Source: Bradysia coprophila
Lineage: Eukaryota > Arthropoda > Insecta > Diptera > Sciaridae
Assembly: GCF_014529535.1 (NCBI RefSeq)
Contig: NC_050735.1
Coordinates: 5,529,739-5,593,738 of the forward strand
Length of the DNA stretch: 64,000 nt
Direction: 5' to 3'
The notes beneath the pieces were generated by a model. The model did no database searches and was not told the origin of the DNA. It saw only the letters and a list, made by a program, of their open reading frames with translations. Below, piece by piece: positions 1 through 14,506 of this stretch. The position numbers and the translations under genes were made by a program. Every line of letters begins with the position of its first letter. The stretch's first letter is position 1.

Positions 1-3000
1 AAAGAAATCAACATTGTTGTTACCTGCATGCAGACAGTGTAAAAGATTTTTTTCCTTTACTTAACACAAGGTAAAAGTGTTGGGCAAAGTTTTCATCGCT
101 CTCAAAAGCGAACTACTTAATACGTCAATTTCTTACGATAATTACATACTGTTGCCCTCCTATCATTCATCACTATTAACAGCAATTAAAGTTATTGTAC
201 CCATTCGCACCTTTAAGAGTAAAAAAGAGTACTTTTGTTATGTAGGAGGATGAACCATCGTTTTGAAAGAGACGAAAAAATAACCTTGACTACTTTCTGA
301 CTTTGCTTGGCGTCTATGTCATCTGTTATCGACAGACACGACCAAAATAAACACCACTGGTTGATGTGCCTTACATCTATTTTGCAAAATACATGTTAAA
401 ACAAATGAAGTAATAGATTTTTCATCAAAATGAAATAACAGATTCGACAATACCGCTGATGAAATGCTTACAATATGTGGTTAGGTTAACGGTTTCTGTC
501 CTTTCAGGCTATATAGACTGCATCCACAACCTCGTTATATGGCTTAAAATTAGGACGTTTACGATCGGTATTTCATGCTTCATCCATTTAGCAGATTTTA
601 CAAACTTTTATTTTTAAATTGCATGCAATATCAAAAAATCGGAAGCAAAAGATTTATTCTGTTCTTACACACTGCACTCCTGTGACACTCTGACTCGTTG
701 ATTATTTTTTTTACGAGTTTTCCAACATTATTTCAACAGACAGATTACTGAGTACTATTGACGTTCCAGACGTTCACCAACCAGAGAAACTCACATGGCG
801 TTTAAGGTGTGTTTTTTATTGCCCGCTTGTAATTTATTATTTTTGCTGTGATTATATGTTCGGACACCAAGCAACATAAACCTTAACATTTCTTTTGTGA
901 TAAAATGTCTTCGGTGTGAAAATTGCATATCGAGACAAAAAAATAAAATTTGCCTACAGTGACAGTTGAGCGATTAAAAAGCCATCGATGGATGCCTGAA
1001 TTATATTTTAACAAAGCAAATAACGTGTAATTTGGATTGGAATATCTTGTAATTCAATTCTGCGTGCTTGAAAAGTAAAAAAGTAAAAATTGTTGACACT
1101 TGAAATGAGAGTATATATATAAATCAACGGTCGCCGGGACAAGAAGTGGTTGACGTACATTATTTATGATTTACTAATTTAAATTGAGTTTTTTTTATCT
1201 TGCAACTTCAAATCGCTTGCATCCAAAACGACAACTTTGGTGCAATAAAAATAATTAATTGCATAGCCAAGCTCATCATAAAACTCTCTTAAAATACTTT
1301 TTTTTTTGTATAGTGGTGCGTGATGCTTGATTATATTGGTTCACATTCAATTCACTTGGAATGTAACCATGTTCCAACAAAAAGTCGACATCATGACGAC
1401 AAGAAAATAACAAAACTTATCGACATGCATCTTTCCAATAAATTTTCCAATGTGTCAGAATCGAAAAAGAATTGAAATGCGCACACCGGTAAGGCCATAT
1501 AGTATACGGCATAAACGAGAAACATATGCACAATTGACAATTTTTGCTGCTCTTTTTTCGGAATTAATTTGGTTTGAGGATGTACGATGAAAAATCACGC
1601 GACATTGCGATGAATTATCTAGAAAATAAAGAGATCGTGAATGGATCTGAACGACTCAACATGAGTATTATTATGGCTTGTTATGTTTGAAAAAAAATAA
1701 GAATTTTACACGAAGTTTAACACCTTAAAAATTCCTCATGATGTGGTTGGTTGTAGTTGTAGTTGGTTCTCGTATTAAAATTGGAGTAGAATGCGATTTA
1801 TATACAGTCTCGTCACGGCTACTAGTTATCAATAAATTAACTTTTTATTTGTTACTTTATTTTCGTTGTTCAATTCAAATAATATTGAGATGAAAATGAA
1901 TTGCTTCCAACTCTTAAACTTGAGAACGAAGAACGAAAAAAAAAATGTTAAGAAGAAAATTTTGAAATTATATACCACCGTATGATAGTGATGGTAAATT
2001 GGTAGCACATCGTTAATCACGAATTAAATTTTAAATTATAACTTGTACATTTTCTGCTGTTAAAGTGTAGGGAAATTGATTTATTATCAGTTATTTATGT
2101 GTCGAAGAGAGACGTGTACGACTAATAAATTATTTAATTATTTCATTTTATAGAGGTCTGAGGTCTTGCCAAGAAGCATTCTTTTTTATGCATTTCACTG
2201 GATAAGTGGTTATACGAATCGTTCGAAATTTGTGTTTTTTTAATGCACTGGATGGCAAGAGTGGACGACGATTTTCTATTAATTTTATAAATTTAAATTG
2301 TAAAATTTATTCCTGGAACTAAACTCTTTTCGCACTCACTGTCATCAATGACAAATATAATTTACGAATTCCTTCAGGGAGGGAAGTAGAAAAAAGTTAA
2401 AAATTAAATACAAATGGAGAAATTAAGACTGGAAATTCCCATTTCACTCTGCAATATTACACATTCTTCGTTTGACCTTGTACAGATTACAGATAGAAGC
2501 ATTTCACAAGTAGAAGTATCAACACTTTGGTCCGTTGCGTGTTCTGTTCTATGGTTTTCCTAGATCTTCGTGCAAAATCTATTACTTTATTTTGTTTCAT
2601 CATGACTTTTGTGATTAGTCACAAGATACTATTCAAAGGGAAATCGTTTCCAATACAAGCATTCTGATTAATAGACAACATAAACGGAAGGGTTAGCAAA
2701 AATGATCCGTTCCTATTTGCTTCAATACAATTCCTTTGCTTAATTTTTCCCAATGACTGAGCAATTTATAACCAAGGTAGACATAGTGTGCGGCCATCTG
2801 TTTTGTGAAACACAAAGAAATCGTAGTCAACCATTTAAAAAAAGAAAAACGCACACTGTCAAATGACACTTATTATTCATCTACACTTTTCTGTCAATTT
2901 TTTCTTATATCCTAGTTTATAGTTAGATATTCGTCTAAAGAATCATTTATAAATCCACAGTGGCCCTTTTTCACAGATTTCTAAGCCTTCTTGTCACATG

Positions 3001-4724
3001 ATTCGACCACCCATCTTCATCCACTTTGTCGTCCTCTTAATAATTCAAAAAAGTTGTAAAATGGTTATTTGGTTACCAAGGAGAGAAAACAGTAAAGTTC
3101 TATTTCTACAGAGAACAACAGCTTTTATTGAAATGTTTGAGTTGAAAGTTCGGATTTGCTCAACTGATAGATCGTCAAATATTTCACACAATTTGTTTAA
3201 CAATTTTTAAAGCCGAAACAAATCAACATGCTGCAAAGAAAAGAAACTCTTTTCGCCCTATAGGAAAAACAAGAGTTGAGAAAATAAAATTTGCTCATCT
3301 GAACTGTCATCAGATAGAGCGTCAACAAAACACCATCTTCTCACCGCATTTGAGTCGAGAAAATAAAGTTAGTCACGCCGCACACATGAAAAATATTTTG
3401 AGAATTATTCCATTTGACTCTAGTCTGAATATCATATTTGTTTAACATTCAGATTTTGACCAACAAAACCACTTTTTATCCAATACTATTTGCTAGAAGA
3501 GGGCATTAAGAGAAGCCTCCTATAAGGACGATTAATAAAGGCTGATAATGAGCCTATTCATTTCACTTCTGTAATACAAACTAGGGGGTACAAACTTTGA
3601 ATAAGCAATGGTTATAGTAGGACTTTGTTCCACAAGCCAGTTCTTTACAAAAAAGTAGAAAGTAAAACAAACAAAAAATTCTTATTTTTAGTGAAAAAAA
3701 ACTTTTGTTTTTTGATCGTGTGGATATCAATAATATTTCGTTGACCTCCTACAACATACCATTAAATTTTTCAGAAATATGGTACCTTCTGATGACATTT
3801 TGTTGTAAAATTTGTCTCTTGAACATTGATTTGCATAACTCCTCATGAACCGAACCAAATAACCTCCTCTAATACGCTTAAAATCCATTAAAACTGACAA
3901 CATCTTGTCATCGTTATCTCTCATTTTAATTTATTTCATCAACCCACTAAAAAACCAACTTTGACAACTTTGGTCTACTATCGGGGCACGTACCATATAC
4001 AAAAGTTATGTGTTTGAAATTATTGGAAACGCACATTTTTGTTGAAAGCATTGATAATAAAACGCAACTTCTCGTGTTATGAAAAACCGTTTTTTTTCAG
4101 AGCTGTTTAATGACTTTCGTCCGTTTTCATTTTATTTCATTTTTTTTTTGGTTTAGCACACTATCAATAAAAGATAACGAAGTGGTAATCCGTACAACGA
4201 CAAACCATTCAAAATAAAAAGACATTATCCACACGAGAGGAGATTGTTGAGTTTAAGATCCATATAAAATTACTTTGTACAAAAAAAGCAAACGACAGAA
4301 AAAAATCTCTCGCAAATGTGTATGATAATCGAACAGATCATTATCGCTGGTTTCAATCTCTGTCTTAATTGCGCGTTAATGAAGTACCGAAAAGGTTAAT
4401 ACGGTTGGCGCGACATATCCAAGAAAACTATTATCTGTGAAGACATCTCGAAATTAAACGCTTTAAAATCACGATATCCCATTTTATTTTCTCGCTTTGA
4501 TATTCTATATTGTATGTGTGTGTCTCTCCGTATATACATTTTGATTTTTCGTATTACATATAGTGGTTATTGTGTTACGTTCAACATTGCAAACAGAAAA
4601 AAAATCATTTTTACTTTAAAAAATATTTTGCGGATAAATTGTTACCATTAATTGGCTTTATGATGATGCTATTATTTTCTGCTAGACACCGCAGTGCATT
4701 AACACTTAAAGTAGTGGTTGTAGA
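1..4724. other. Gene-free AT-rich sequence
   Basis: I see no supported gene. It holds the T1-like repeat at 290-430, a partial T1 box at about 2570, and fragments of the GAGAAAATA family (3235-3370). ORFs here are short and compositionally random. Confidence 0.6.
290..430 (-). repeat. T1-like repeat, short form
   Basis: On the minus strand: AAATCTATTACTTCATTTG, TTTTAACATGTATTTTGC, then TTTTGGTCGTGTCTGTCGAT and AACAGATGACATAG. The order is as in the T1 family; the ends are not clear. Confidence 0.65.
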
Positions 4725-4855
4725 CAGAGATTCTGTTTCGTTGTACGAGTTAGAACATACTATACAAACAATCTTAAGCTGTTGCTCTAGTCAATAAAGC
4801 CTCCAAATTCGACACTTGTGAATTCAATCTTCATACTAGGAGCAGTGTTGCAGGC
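4725..4855. mobile_element. Diverged right part of MITE family M2
   Basis: The segment matches 60240-60350 in order: TTCGTTGTA, then ACAAACAATC, then CCTCCAAATT, then TAGGAGCAGTG. The left terminus is not recognisable and no TSD can be read. Confidence 0.7.
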
Positions 4856-4869
4856 TTTCATATAATGCG

Positions 4870-5085
4870 TGAAATGCTTATTTTCATGTGTCGGGGCCAA
4901 AAATGAGGGAGTTTCGATATTTTTCTCAGGTTTTCGACCCCTTACATGAAAAATTTTTTGTGTATCTGTTTTGGACGATTGATTTTAGGCACTTTCGCAT
5001 GTAGCCCTCACTTCGTTCGGGCTACAACAAGCGAAATTGCCTAAAAACAATCGTCCAAAACAGATACACAAATAACTATTGTTTA
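4870..5085. mobile_element. Foldback element family F1, complete copy
   Basis: A GGGGCC...GACCCC spacer is followed by a hairpin with arms TGTGTATCTGTTTTGGACGA and its complement. The inner loop GTAGCCC...GGGCTAC folds on its own. The orientation is opposite to the tandem pair at 24.6 kb. Confidence 0.8.
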
Positions 5086-5706
5086 CCAAGGGGAGAAAAT
5101 AGGATTTTACAATAAGATCGAAAGTTTGAATTTCCTATTTCGTGCGGGGCGTGAATAACCGTTTATATCCACGAAATTTTGAAAATCTACGTAAGTCGAG
5201 ACTTTACATTAATTTATTGGATGGCCAGTTGTGGGTTCGAAACTCAACACAAATAGTTCGTTTCATCAGGTTGTTGTCCAAAATAATGACATCTGATTGA
5301 ACCGGTTATTAGGCTGCGTTTAGTAACGATAACGTCTATTAATGTAACATAAACATGCAATTGTTCGTTGGTAATGTCAGCGAAAAGCCCGTGACAGTTT
5401 GGGTTGTCTTTGAAGAAATTGATGTTCCTGAAATTAACTCTTGAATTAACTACACTGTAATCTCCTGTGCTTCACTTCATATGATTTACGAGTGATTTTC
5501 GTAGGTCGGTTTGGTATATTTCTAAGTTTTTTTAATCAGCCTTAATGCACAATGCACATCCTGCACTATAGACCTTAAAAATGGTGCTGAAATAATTATG
5601 CAAAAAGTTTGAACTGTGAACTAAGTTAGATGAAAAAGCTCTAACGTCGCAAGCGACGCACTGTAAAATACATCTATTACGTCTCTTGTTAAATCTATTT
5701 ATGATT

Positions 5707-5812
5707 CGAAATCTTTTACTTCATTTGTGTTAACATATTTTTTGTTATATAAGGCAATAGAGTCAAGAGCTGATCACTTTGATTGTCGTCCGTTATATCA
5801 GATGACACGACG
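5707..5812 (+). repeat. T1-like repeat, short form
   Basis: AAATCTTTTACTTCATTTG, TTAACATATTTTTTGTTATA, GAGCTGATCACTTTGATTGT and TATCAGATGACACG appear in family order. Confidence 0.65.
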
Positions 5813-8461
5813 TACATTATACTTTTCATAGTGTCCACATGTTTTCTCGCTAGTGAGATAAAAAATCACCGGAGCTGCTAAGTCATCTAAGCTTGATTAG
5901 AAATACTTTACTGCTGCTTTGCCACCTTAACCCAGTTTCGTATCTAAGCTCTTGCTTCTGGTTGGTCTCCGTTTTTCAGACATTTCTCTAATTTCGAACC
6001 AGCACCAGCACACACAAGCCTCGCTGGGGTGACGTCAGTTAAACTGAGATACGATAGTATACAAAACAGTAGTAGACAATAAATGCACTTGTATTTGTAC
6101 ATAATAAAATTAAATCTTTGCAAAATCCTGTAAGACATCGCTAGGAAGTAATAATCAAGCTAAAAAGCGTCCCATAAAAAATGTTGAAATGGAGCGATCT
6201 AAACATTTGTGTATAGGAATTAATGAATATGATAATTTGAGTAAAGGTTACTGTTCTAAAAGTTCCATTAACGAAACAACCTTACAACCTAAATATGGAC
6301 AAAGGCTTCATCAGAATACATCAAAACCAGCCAAGCTATAGTACATGATCATTGCAATAGACTTCATGGAATATTTTCCGATTTCTCGTATTCATTAATA
6401 AGTTCAAGTCATCATGCAGATCTTTAGCCATAAAACGTAAATCATCCACAAATGACCGACTATATTATTAACACCGAAAAAAAACTTTTCGAATTAATTG
6501 AAATTTAAGTATTATGTTTAGGCTATGATACACAGTCTCAAATCGTGATGTCATTATCTAACCGACATAAATAGCTCATTGTAAATGAGAGAGAATAAAT
6601 AACGAAAAATTTATTAAAATACAGTCTGGGTACATGTGGAAGTGTTTTTAGGTGTAAAAAACCGCACGAAAGAAAAATATATTTGAACACAAGGAGGTGC
6701 GGGAAAACAAGAAAAGTGGGAAAATGTACAGTTTTGCTTGATTTATCACGAACAGGTACTGTTGTAGGTACAAACTCGATCTTCTTAACAATTTAAATAT
6801 TTGTTTCGTCTCATCAATACCTTTTATTTGACATATCGCACACGATTTTCAAGCGAAAACATTCAGAAAACCGGCAAAATAAGCATAAAATACTGTTTTG
6901 TTCGCCTTCTCGCCTATAACTACTGATCCACCAACCCGATTTACCTAAAAAGTAGATATTCGTATTTGTCTCGTCAAAGCCCTTCATTTAAAGTGTCGCA
7001 TCCGACGGGAAACAGACAAATACGCCAACTGTTTTGAGATCCGAAACAATTTTTTTTAGTTTTACGTCTCTGTTTTGCGCGCCCACCTAACTCTCTAGCG
7101 CATAAACGTTGTCGAGACTCAACGTGAAGTGAAGTTTGGAGTCAAGTTCCAGGAATCTGTCCGATATGTCAAATGGAAGGTATTCACGAGATGCAACAAA
7201 ATATTTACTTTTTCTGTTTTCCCGCACCTCCCAAGGTATGTATGGGTATATAGATGTAGTATTTACCGTACATATTTATACATATATACTCGTCTGCAAC
7301 GAATTAATTTTAATAAAAATATTCTGCTGAAACACAAATAAATTTATACAAAATGTTAATTTGTTATTAATTTGCAATAAACGGAAATTTATATATTTTC
7401 GCACACATGTAATAATGTCCATTTAAGTACATTTTATGTTTTATAATCATTTTAAAACTACGATCTGATATCGGTCTGACTAACATACTCTTCGTATGTT
7501 AAATTACATATATTATGAATTCAATAATAAAATGTGAGCTCTTGTATGCACACACTATAGATACGTACATATATATGAGTATATTATCTCCAATCAGAGG
7601 TTATATTTTATATTTTTGCGACAAAATTAAAATTTGCATTTTGATTGCGATGAATTTAATGTTTCGATCATGTCCATAATTTCCATGAAAAGTGTTTGAG
7701 ATGACATTTGAATATATATTTTACTTGAATTGATTATTATTGGATATATATCGAATATTAAAATTTTTTAGTTATGAGATATTCCACCAGTTTATACAGC
7801 AAATTGGTCGTTACAACTATAAGATTAATCTGTGAAATCGGTGTCTAATAAATTCAATTACAATAAATGCATTTTAACTGTAAATTAAATGCAATTTGAC
7901 TGGAAGACATAAAGTTTATAAATATAAATCTATTGCGTTTGATGTGACGAATATTGTCATGTTGTAAAGTGTCGCTTTCTAACTGTATTAGGACCGAAAT
8001 TAAGCTATCTCTCTAGGAATACACATGCTATATCGAGTTGAGTCTAAATTAGGCTGTCTAATGATTTATTGGGATTAACGCCCGACACAATGCTAGTTAC
8101 CAAAATGTTGTAACTGCAGAACCATTTCTAGTCATCTGCCGTGGACAACGACGACGACAAAATACAAGATGAACTCTGTTCTCGTATATATAGCAAAACG
8201 TATAAAACCCTGTAGTTAAACTGAATAAGGTAACGATTTTTCATCAAACGCTGCTTCAAACAAAAGAAGTAACAGATTTAATCGTAATTTGGCTTGACCC
8301 ATTTCATTTTTTTAGAGCTAAGATTTCTAAGGTTACATCGACTGTAGGATTTCCAGATGAAATTAGTCAAACCGTAGCACTGATCCTAGCATTAATATAG
8401 AAAATGTTTTGATACTGATGTTATCATAATAAACTCGACATAGATAAGGAAGTAACAAAAT
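5813..8461. other. Gene-free AT-rich sequence
   Basis: No exon or RNA gene recognised. From 7240 to 7760 it is extremely AT-rich with TATA/CATATA runs. Confidence 0.6.
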
Positions 8462-8685
8462 TTTATCCATAGCATATGGTCTAGCATATGGTTTAGCATA
8501 TGACCAACATCAGTATTGGATCTATTACTTTAATCGATCAAAGTGTTTTTAATCAGTTGATTTGAAATCTTGTACTTCAATTTTTTTAACATGATTTTTA
8601 CTGTATAAAAAACCATATTAACCAGAGCTTGTCATTATTTTTGTCGTCGTTCATCGATAACAGATGAATAGCCGTATGTGACAGG
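8462..8685 (+). mobile_element. T1 repeat, right end intact
   Basis: It ends TATGTGACAGG followed by TTAA. It carries TTGAAATCTTGTACTTCAA, CTGTATAAAAAACC, AGAGCTTGTCATTATTTTTG and ATCGATAACAGATGAATAG. The left end is lost in three tandem TAGCATATGGT-like units (8470-8503). Confidence 0.75.
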
Positions 8686-11600
8686 TTAAAGGGTGAAAAG
8701 AAGCGATCACTCCCCGAAGAAAAGGTGAGTTTATGAAGAATCATCGACTCACCTCTTTTTTCAATAAATCGCTGTTTCTTCAGAAAGTCGTCGTTTCTAG
8801 TGTCGTCGATTTTTCAGTGCAATCAGTGCCATGCTATGGTTGAACCATTGACGATTATATTATATGATTGCACTAGACATTGAACAGTAAGCAATGAGTC
8901 ATATTGTACAGTTAGCAATGTTTTGCTTAAATACTTACGACAGGTTCGGTTGGATTCAATTTGCTAATTTACAGGATTTTGCTTCAAACCTGTCCGAGCA
9001 GCCTGGAAGGTAAAAATAATTTTCTATGTTGCATAGTTAAGCAAACAAAAGCTGCATTAAAACGTCTACCCGGTTACTGTCAAGTCAACTCAGGAAAATC
9101 AGTTCGCATCCATTTTCTCTCGTGAAACAATTCCGGCTGGTAAAAGGTAGACTCTAAGGCTCTTATATAAAGTTACATTCAATGAAAGAATAGACAAATG
9201 TTTCACTTTGAACTTAATGACTCTTTAAAATCGAACAAATATCTCTGACAGTAAAAAAGCTACGACAAAAACTAGCACAGAAAAAAAGTGGACTTGAAAT
9301 GATGATGCTCAGTACCCAGACGTTTAACAAAATAAACCATTTTTCACTTGTTCTTTTTTCAATGAATGAAGAATGGAGCGCACATTTAACAAAACCAAGA
9401 AAATAACATTCTTTTATCATTCAATCTTTTCGTTTTGAAACAACGCACATTTGAATGGACCCATTGGGGCACACACAGGTACACAACAACAGGTACACCA
9501 TTAAGCGATTTAGTTTGTCATAGACGCGATGGAAGAAAAGAGCCTATTATTTTCGGTTCAAAAACATTTAACGATAATTTAAATAATTTATTTTTATTTA
9601 TGTATGCAAGCGTGAGAGGTCACACACAAAATCCGTGTATACAATAAACACGAATAACAACCAAAGTATTTGAAAGGAGGATGGAGAAGAAAAAAAAACT
9701 AAATTTTATGTATGGAAATCAGAATAGAATCTAGAAGATAAATCAATTAATCATAGGTGAGCTGAGGAGTACGTATATAGAGAGAAAAAAACAACAGTCG
9801 AGCGTAATTAACTTACTGAGATAAAGATCGTTTGACATACAACATACAAGTTCACCAAGGTATAACCTGTCAAACGAAATTATCGATGAACAGATTTTTT
9901 TTGTTTTCTTCACTTTAACATTGATTGCTTATGTTTGGATATTCAACTATTTTTTTTGACTCATTTCTTCTCAGCCCGGTTTGTGTTGTTTTTCTATTTT
10001 GATTTTTTGATTTAATTAGAGTTCTGCTTTTTTGTCTTTAAATAAAAAAAAGATTTGAGGCGAGAGATGATCATCGGGTGATTACAGAAATGATGATGTC
10101 CATGATGCATGGATGTGCTCTGGGATTACGACGAATTATAGAAATAACGAAGGTTTAATTAGGTGATTGAAACGAATAACACAAGTGACAGGTGTATTTA
10201 TGAGCATAGTTTAACCGAATAATTGCTATAATGAAAGACTACTTAATGGAAATTCGTTTAACTCATTCAATAATTCGAATCAAAACAATCAATCAATAAT
10301 ATATTGGGGAGATGTGTAGACAGACATCACATAAACACTCAGTCAAAGTCTTTCAATTATTGAACTCGATTTTCGATTTTACTTTTTTTTTAACTGTTCA
10401 ACAATATCAGCTTTGATACACCTCATAAATTCAATGAAAGGAGAGTGAGAAAGAAAATCGAAATGATTGGAATGAATTTTGCTAATTCATGTTTCTTTTC
10501 GCGTTTCAGAAGCTCCAATTATTTTCACCACATAATTTACGAATGTCGTAGAAATTCCTCGGCGTAGCCGTACACAATTTATTTTGATGTTAACAGTCTT
10601 TCATAAACATTAAATGTTCGAAAGTATTGAAAAAAATTAATTTAAATTCTGCACCTCACTCCACATATTTTCTTATTAATGACATTTTGGCTGGCAATAA
10701 AGAATATAATTTGTTATTTGTTCACTTAGGGAACAAAAGTTGGAAATTCATCTCGAGGGTGTTGTCACCTGAGAAAATGAGAGTTCCCGAAGTCAATACA
10801 ACGTTTTTTGCAATAAAGGCTATCGAAGTTTCAGCTGAGACTAATATGACTATTTTCTCGTCTGCGTTGTGAAAGAAGTTAAAAGCTTGCAACCGGCAGG
10901 AGCATTTTTCACTCGAGAAACTCGTATTTTCGACCAACAACCTCACCAGTCGCGATATGACACATTTTTTAACGGTTTTTTTTCGGGAAATAAAATTTTT
11001 AGAAAAGGAAAACTATTCAGTAGGGTTTAAGATTTAAGATTTGCTTCAATAAGTGTTATTAGACTAAATTTCTGACAAACGGCAAGCTGCGAACGTTCAC
11101 GTAACATAATCTGCTACTTCTGTTGCTTAAACTACCGTCTCTTTGTTGTTATCAATCTACTACTTCAATATGTTTTGCTATATAAAAGAACGTTATACAT
11201 AAGGGCTTACTGTATCGTGTATTTTTGTCGTCATTAATCGGTAGCAGATGATTGATCGTGATAATAAAAACGTATATGGTCCAGGTCCAATCAACCACTG
11301 ATCGGCCACATTATACATTTTAAATTGTAAACGTTTTTTCAATGTAAACCGTACCGAATTAATTGCGCTTTTCACGTTACTCGATCTAAACCAAACTAAA
11401 ACTCATGTGTTGTTCTCTTCAGATATCAAATAAATCTTTAGCCTTTTACGAAAGATTTCTGTGAAAGGATCACTCTAATAAGTCTAAGCCCAATTTTTGG
11501 GAAAGTTGGTTGTTTATGATGTGTATAACGTTTGCATAAAATTCGTTGAACCGTTTCATGGAATGGTCCGTACAATGTATGGCATGCATGGACCGCTTCA

Positions 11601-13408
11601 TTCCGTTTTTGATGAAATGTAGGCGATGAAGGCTTGTAGGGATCGAGATATAATTGTAATCTTAATTATGAACAGACCACTAAACAAATAGAAATAAATC
11701 CACGAAAACTATTGCATTTCCAATTCTATATTTATGGTAACGTTTTGCGTACTTAAACCAATTTATATTCCAGTTAAAGACTAGTTCAACAGTCTCATCA
11801 TCATTAAATTTATTTATTGCAACGATCTAATGAATATATATTTTCCAGCACAACGTCAATCTCCTTAACAAACATGTATATCTGTACGGCAAAAGTGTTT
11901 ATTGTTTTTGAACCTATCTGAATGTCTTTTTTTCGTTTCTTTTCTTTCTTCCTTCTTTTTTTTATTAAACTCATTTACCATCCCGCATAGAGTCTGCAAA
12001 CGTAAGAACGTTAAGATGTGCAACAAACGAATAGTTTTTTTTTTGTTGTTTTGTTTGTATATACCTTTGAATCATAATACATATGATGATGTACCATATA
12101 AAAATGGCCTGAAGGGCTAAATCAGTCGAAGCCAACCTATGACCTTAAATGCTGTATGTTTCTCATGCAGATTATAATGTACTCCCCTTTTTGCATGTAT
12201 GAATTATATAGGTTTTATGATGCTAAATTGTTTTTACATTAAAATTCTTTTTTTTAAATTCTTTTTTCTTTTGCTTGTTTGTTGTGTTAATAAAAATGTG
12301 AATAAAAATGAAACAATGAAGAATTGATGGGATATTTGGAGAACGAAGCGTAAAATGAATGAATTTATTTTCCTTTTTTTTCCTGTGTTTTTATTAATGC
12401 AATTTTATTCACATGAGTTATGGACTTGTGTCGTGTTAAATAAATTTTAACGATTTTTGTATATTACTTACATTAAATCCAATAAATTCGAATTGAAACG
12501 GAAAAAAGACCATTACAGTGGTGCTTTAAAAATAAATAACAAACAAAAAGAGTTTACATCCACACCTTTTACTTTTAGGTATCTCTCTGTCTAAGACATT
12601 TTCGAATAAATAATTCACGACACCTAGAAAAAGCGTGTGTGGACCATCCCTTATTTAATTAATCCTCCTTTTCCAAATAAATCATTTGAAATGATTTTTT
12701 CTTTCTTTTCGTGAGTGTTACGATCCCATTCGCTGAACCCATTTATTGCTCGAGACGACATAAAAATGAATACTTCGAAAAAAATGATGTTTATGCATCA
12801 CATTATGCATTTTAACTTTTATTTTTTTTGCGTCGGATTATATTTTGCTCTTAAATTTTTACAGACACACCACGTTTATCACCTAACCAATACTCATTAT
12901 AGACTCGAATCTGCCTATTCTTTTAATCTATGTATTTTCAACAGATTCATACAAAATCTTCTACTTCATTTGCTTTCATATTTACTTTAATCCATAAATA
13001 AGACCAGATAAGCCAGGGCTCATAAAGTTATCAGTAGCATCTAATGGTTATTGATCGGGGCTTCATTCCGCTCCGCTTCTGGTGCAATTGGCTAAATTTA
13101 TATAATGAGTTTTAGGATTCTAGTCAATTGTGGTCATTGCGTTTAATAGGTATTTGCATAACAAGAAACAAAAGAAGATAAAAAAATAAAACTCAACTTT
13201 TCGTGTGAAGTTTGCTGTTTGGGCATTGCAGGTGTGTGTCAGTAGTCAAACATTTCATTTAATTCATCTTGTCACTAGTGTAAATGTTTTAATTGCTATT
13301 GATAGGGGTCAGGTAAAGTCTGCCAAGTGGAATACATTTTATCTCTAGTTTTAAGATGCCCATACTGTGACCTTCCAAGCCAATGAATCGTAAGACGACA
13401 TTATTTAA
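8686..13408. other. Gene-free AT-rich sequence
   Basis: Only repeat fragments are visible (11150-11260, 12945-13050). Long A and T runs at 9650-10080 and 11900-12390 are unexplained and could be UTR or intron. Confidence 0.55.
11150..11260 (+). repeat. T1-like repeat, short form
   Basis: CTACTACTTCAATATG, TTTTGCTATATAAAAGAAC, GTATTTTTGTCGTCATTAAT and GGTAGCAGATGATTGAT follow the family order. Confidence 0.65.
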
Positions 13409-13592
13409 CCTGTTACAGAAGGCAAGCATTTGACCAATATTATTATCAAAGTATTTTTAATCGGTTGATTTCAAATCATGTCCTTCAATTTTTTTAACAT
13501 GCATTTTACTATATAAATAACCGCATTACCAAGAGCTTGTCATTATTTTTGTAGTTGTTATCGATAACCGATGAATAGACGTATGTGACAGG
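13409..13592 (+). mobile_element. T1 repeat, copy with both ends
   Basis: It begins after TTAA with CCTGTTACAGAAGGCA and ends TATGTGACAGG, followed by TTCA. The internal boxes are as in the copy at 20131: TTGATTTCAAATC, CTATATAAATAACC, AGAGCTTGTCATTATTTTTG and TCGATAACCGATGAATAG. Confidence 0.8.
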
Positions 13593-14162
13593 TTCAATTG
13601 ATATTTCATTGTGGTGTTGCCTTTCGACCATGAAGGCACATTTTTTGGCCAAACGAAGAAGAGTGTAATTAGACAACATGATCTATATATTTCATCATTT
13701 GGCCAAAAATGTACCAGCCAGGTCACTGTAGAGAGGCGTTTCAAAGAATGTCTTAGTCAAAAATAGTCACTAAGTCCTCTATAATATTTTCACAATGCAG
13801 GCGAGTCATCTTCTCCTCTCCGCTGAAACTTCGAAAGCCTTTACTGTGAAAACCGTTGTGTTTCCCTCGAAGAAAAGTTAGAAATTGTATTGTCTCGTGT
13901 GACTTCTGGCACTGCTCTGGTCACAAACCTTATTTCATCGACTCAATAGGCCATGAGAAAATTGCGTTTTGTTGACGATAGTTGACGATGACATTTCCAG
14001 TAAGAAAAATTAAAAAATTTCTCTCCCATGGGGAGAAAATAGAATTTTTCTCACTTGAACTGTCAGTTGGTTTATGCTTTCAAAAATAGTATGGCGATTG
14101 ATGGTTTTTGTTTCGTTGAGAAATCACAACTCGCACATATGAAAAATGTTGTGTTCACCTCT

Positions 14163-14214
14163 GCGAGAAATAGGAAATTCCAACTCACTCTTGTTGGAAT
14201 TTCCTATTTTCTCG
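14163..14214. repeat. Hairpin of the GAGAAAATAG repeat type
   Basis: TAGGAAATTCCAAC and GTTGGAATTTCCTA are exact complements around an 8-nt loop, extended outward by CGAGAA/TTCTCG-like bases. GAGAAAATAG-type fragments recur at 3235-3370, 5085-5105, 13790-14060, 38625-38720, 51335-51375 and 51820-51960, marking a worn dispersed family. Confidence 0.7.
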
Positions 14215-14506
14215 GCTAATAAACCATTTTAGACCCTAGACAAAAGAAAACCATGTAAAGTAACTTTCAACATAGACCAATCATGATGTGTGGGGTGCGG
14301 GCAGTTTCGATATTCATTTTAGGGTAAAAGATGAAAGTAAGTTTTTGAACATTTTGTGGAAATTACTTTCCTTACTATTTTTCGTTCCTCATCCTCTCGG
14401 AAATTTTATTTTCACAAAATCAATTGTTCATTGTAGTGTTGCCTCCTCTTCTCGTCGACTTTCAAATAAATTATTGGGAGCTAATATCTTTCGAGATATC
14501 TTTTTA

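Noticed and set aside
5225-5250. B-box-like GGGTTCGAAACTC suggesting a tRNA
   Set aside because: No A box or cloverleaf stems can be formed around it.
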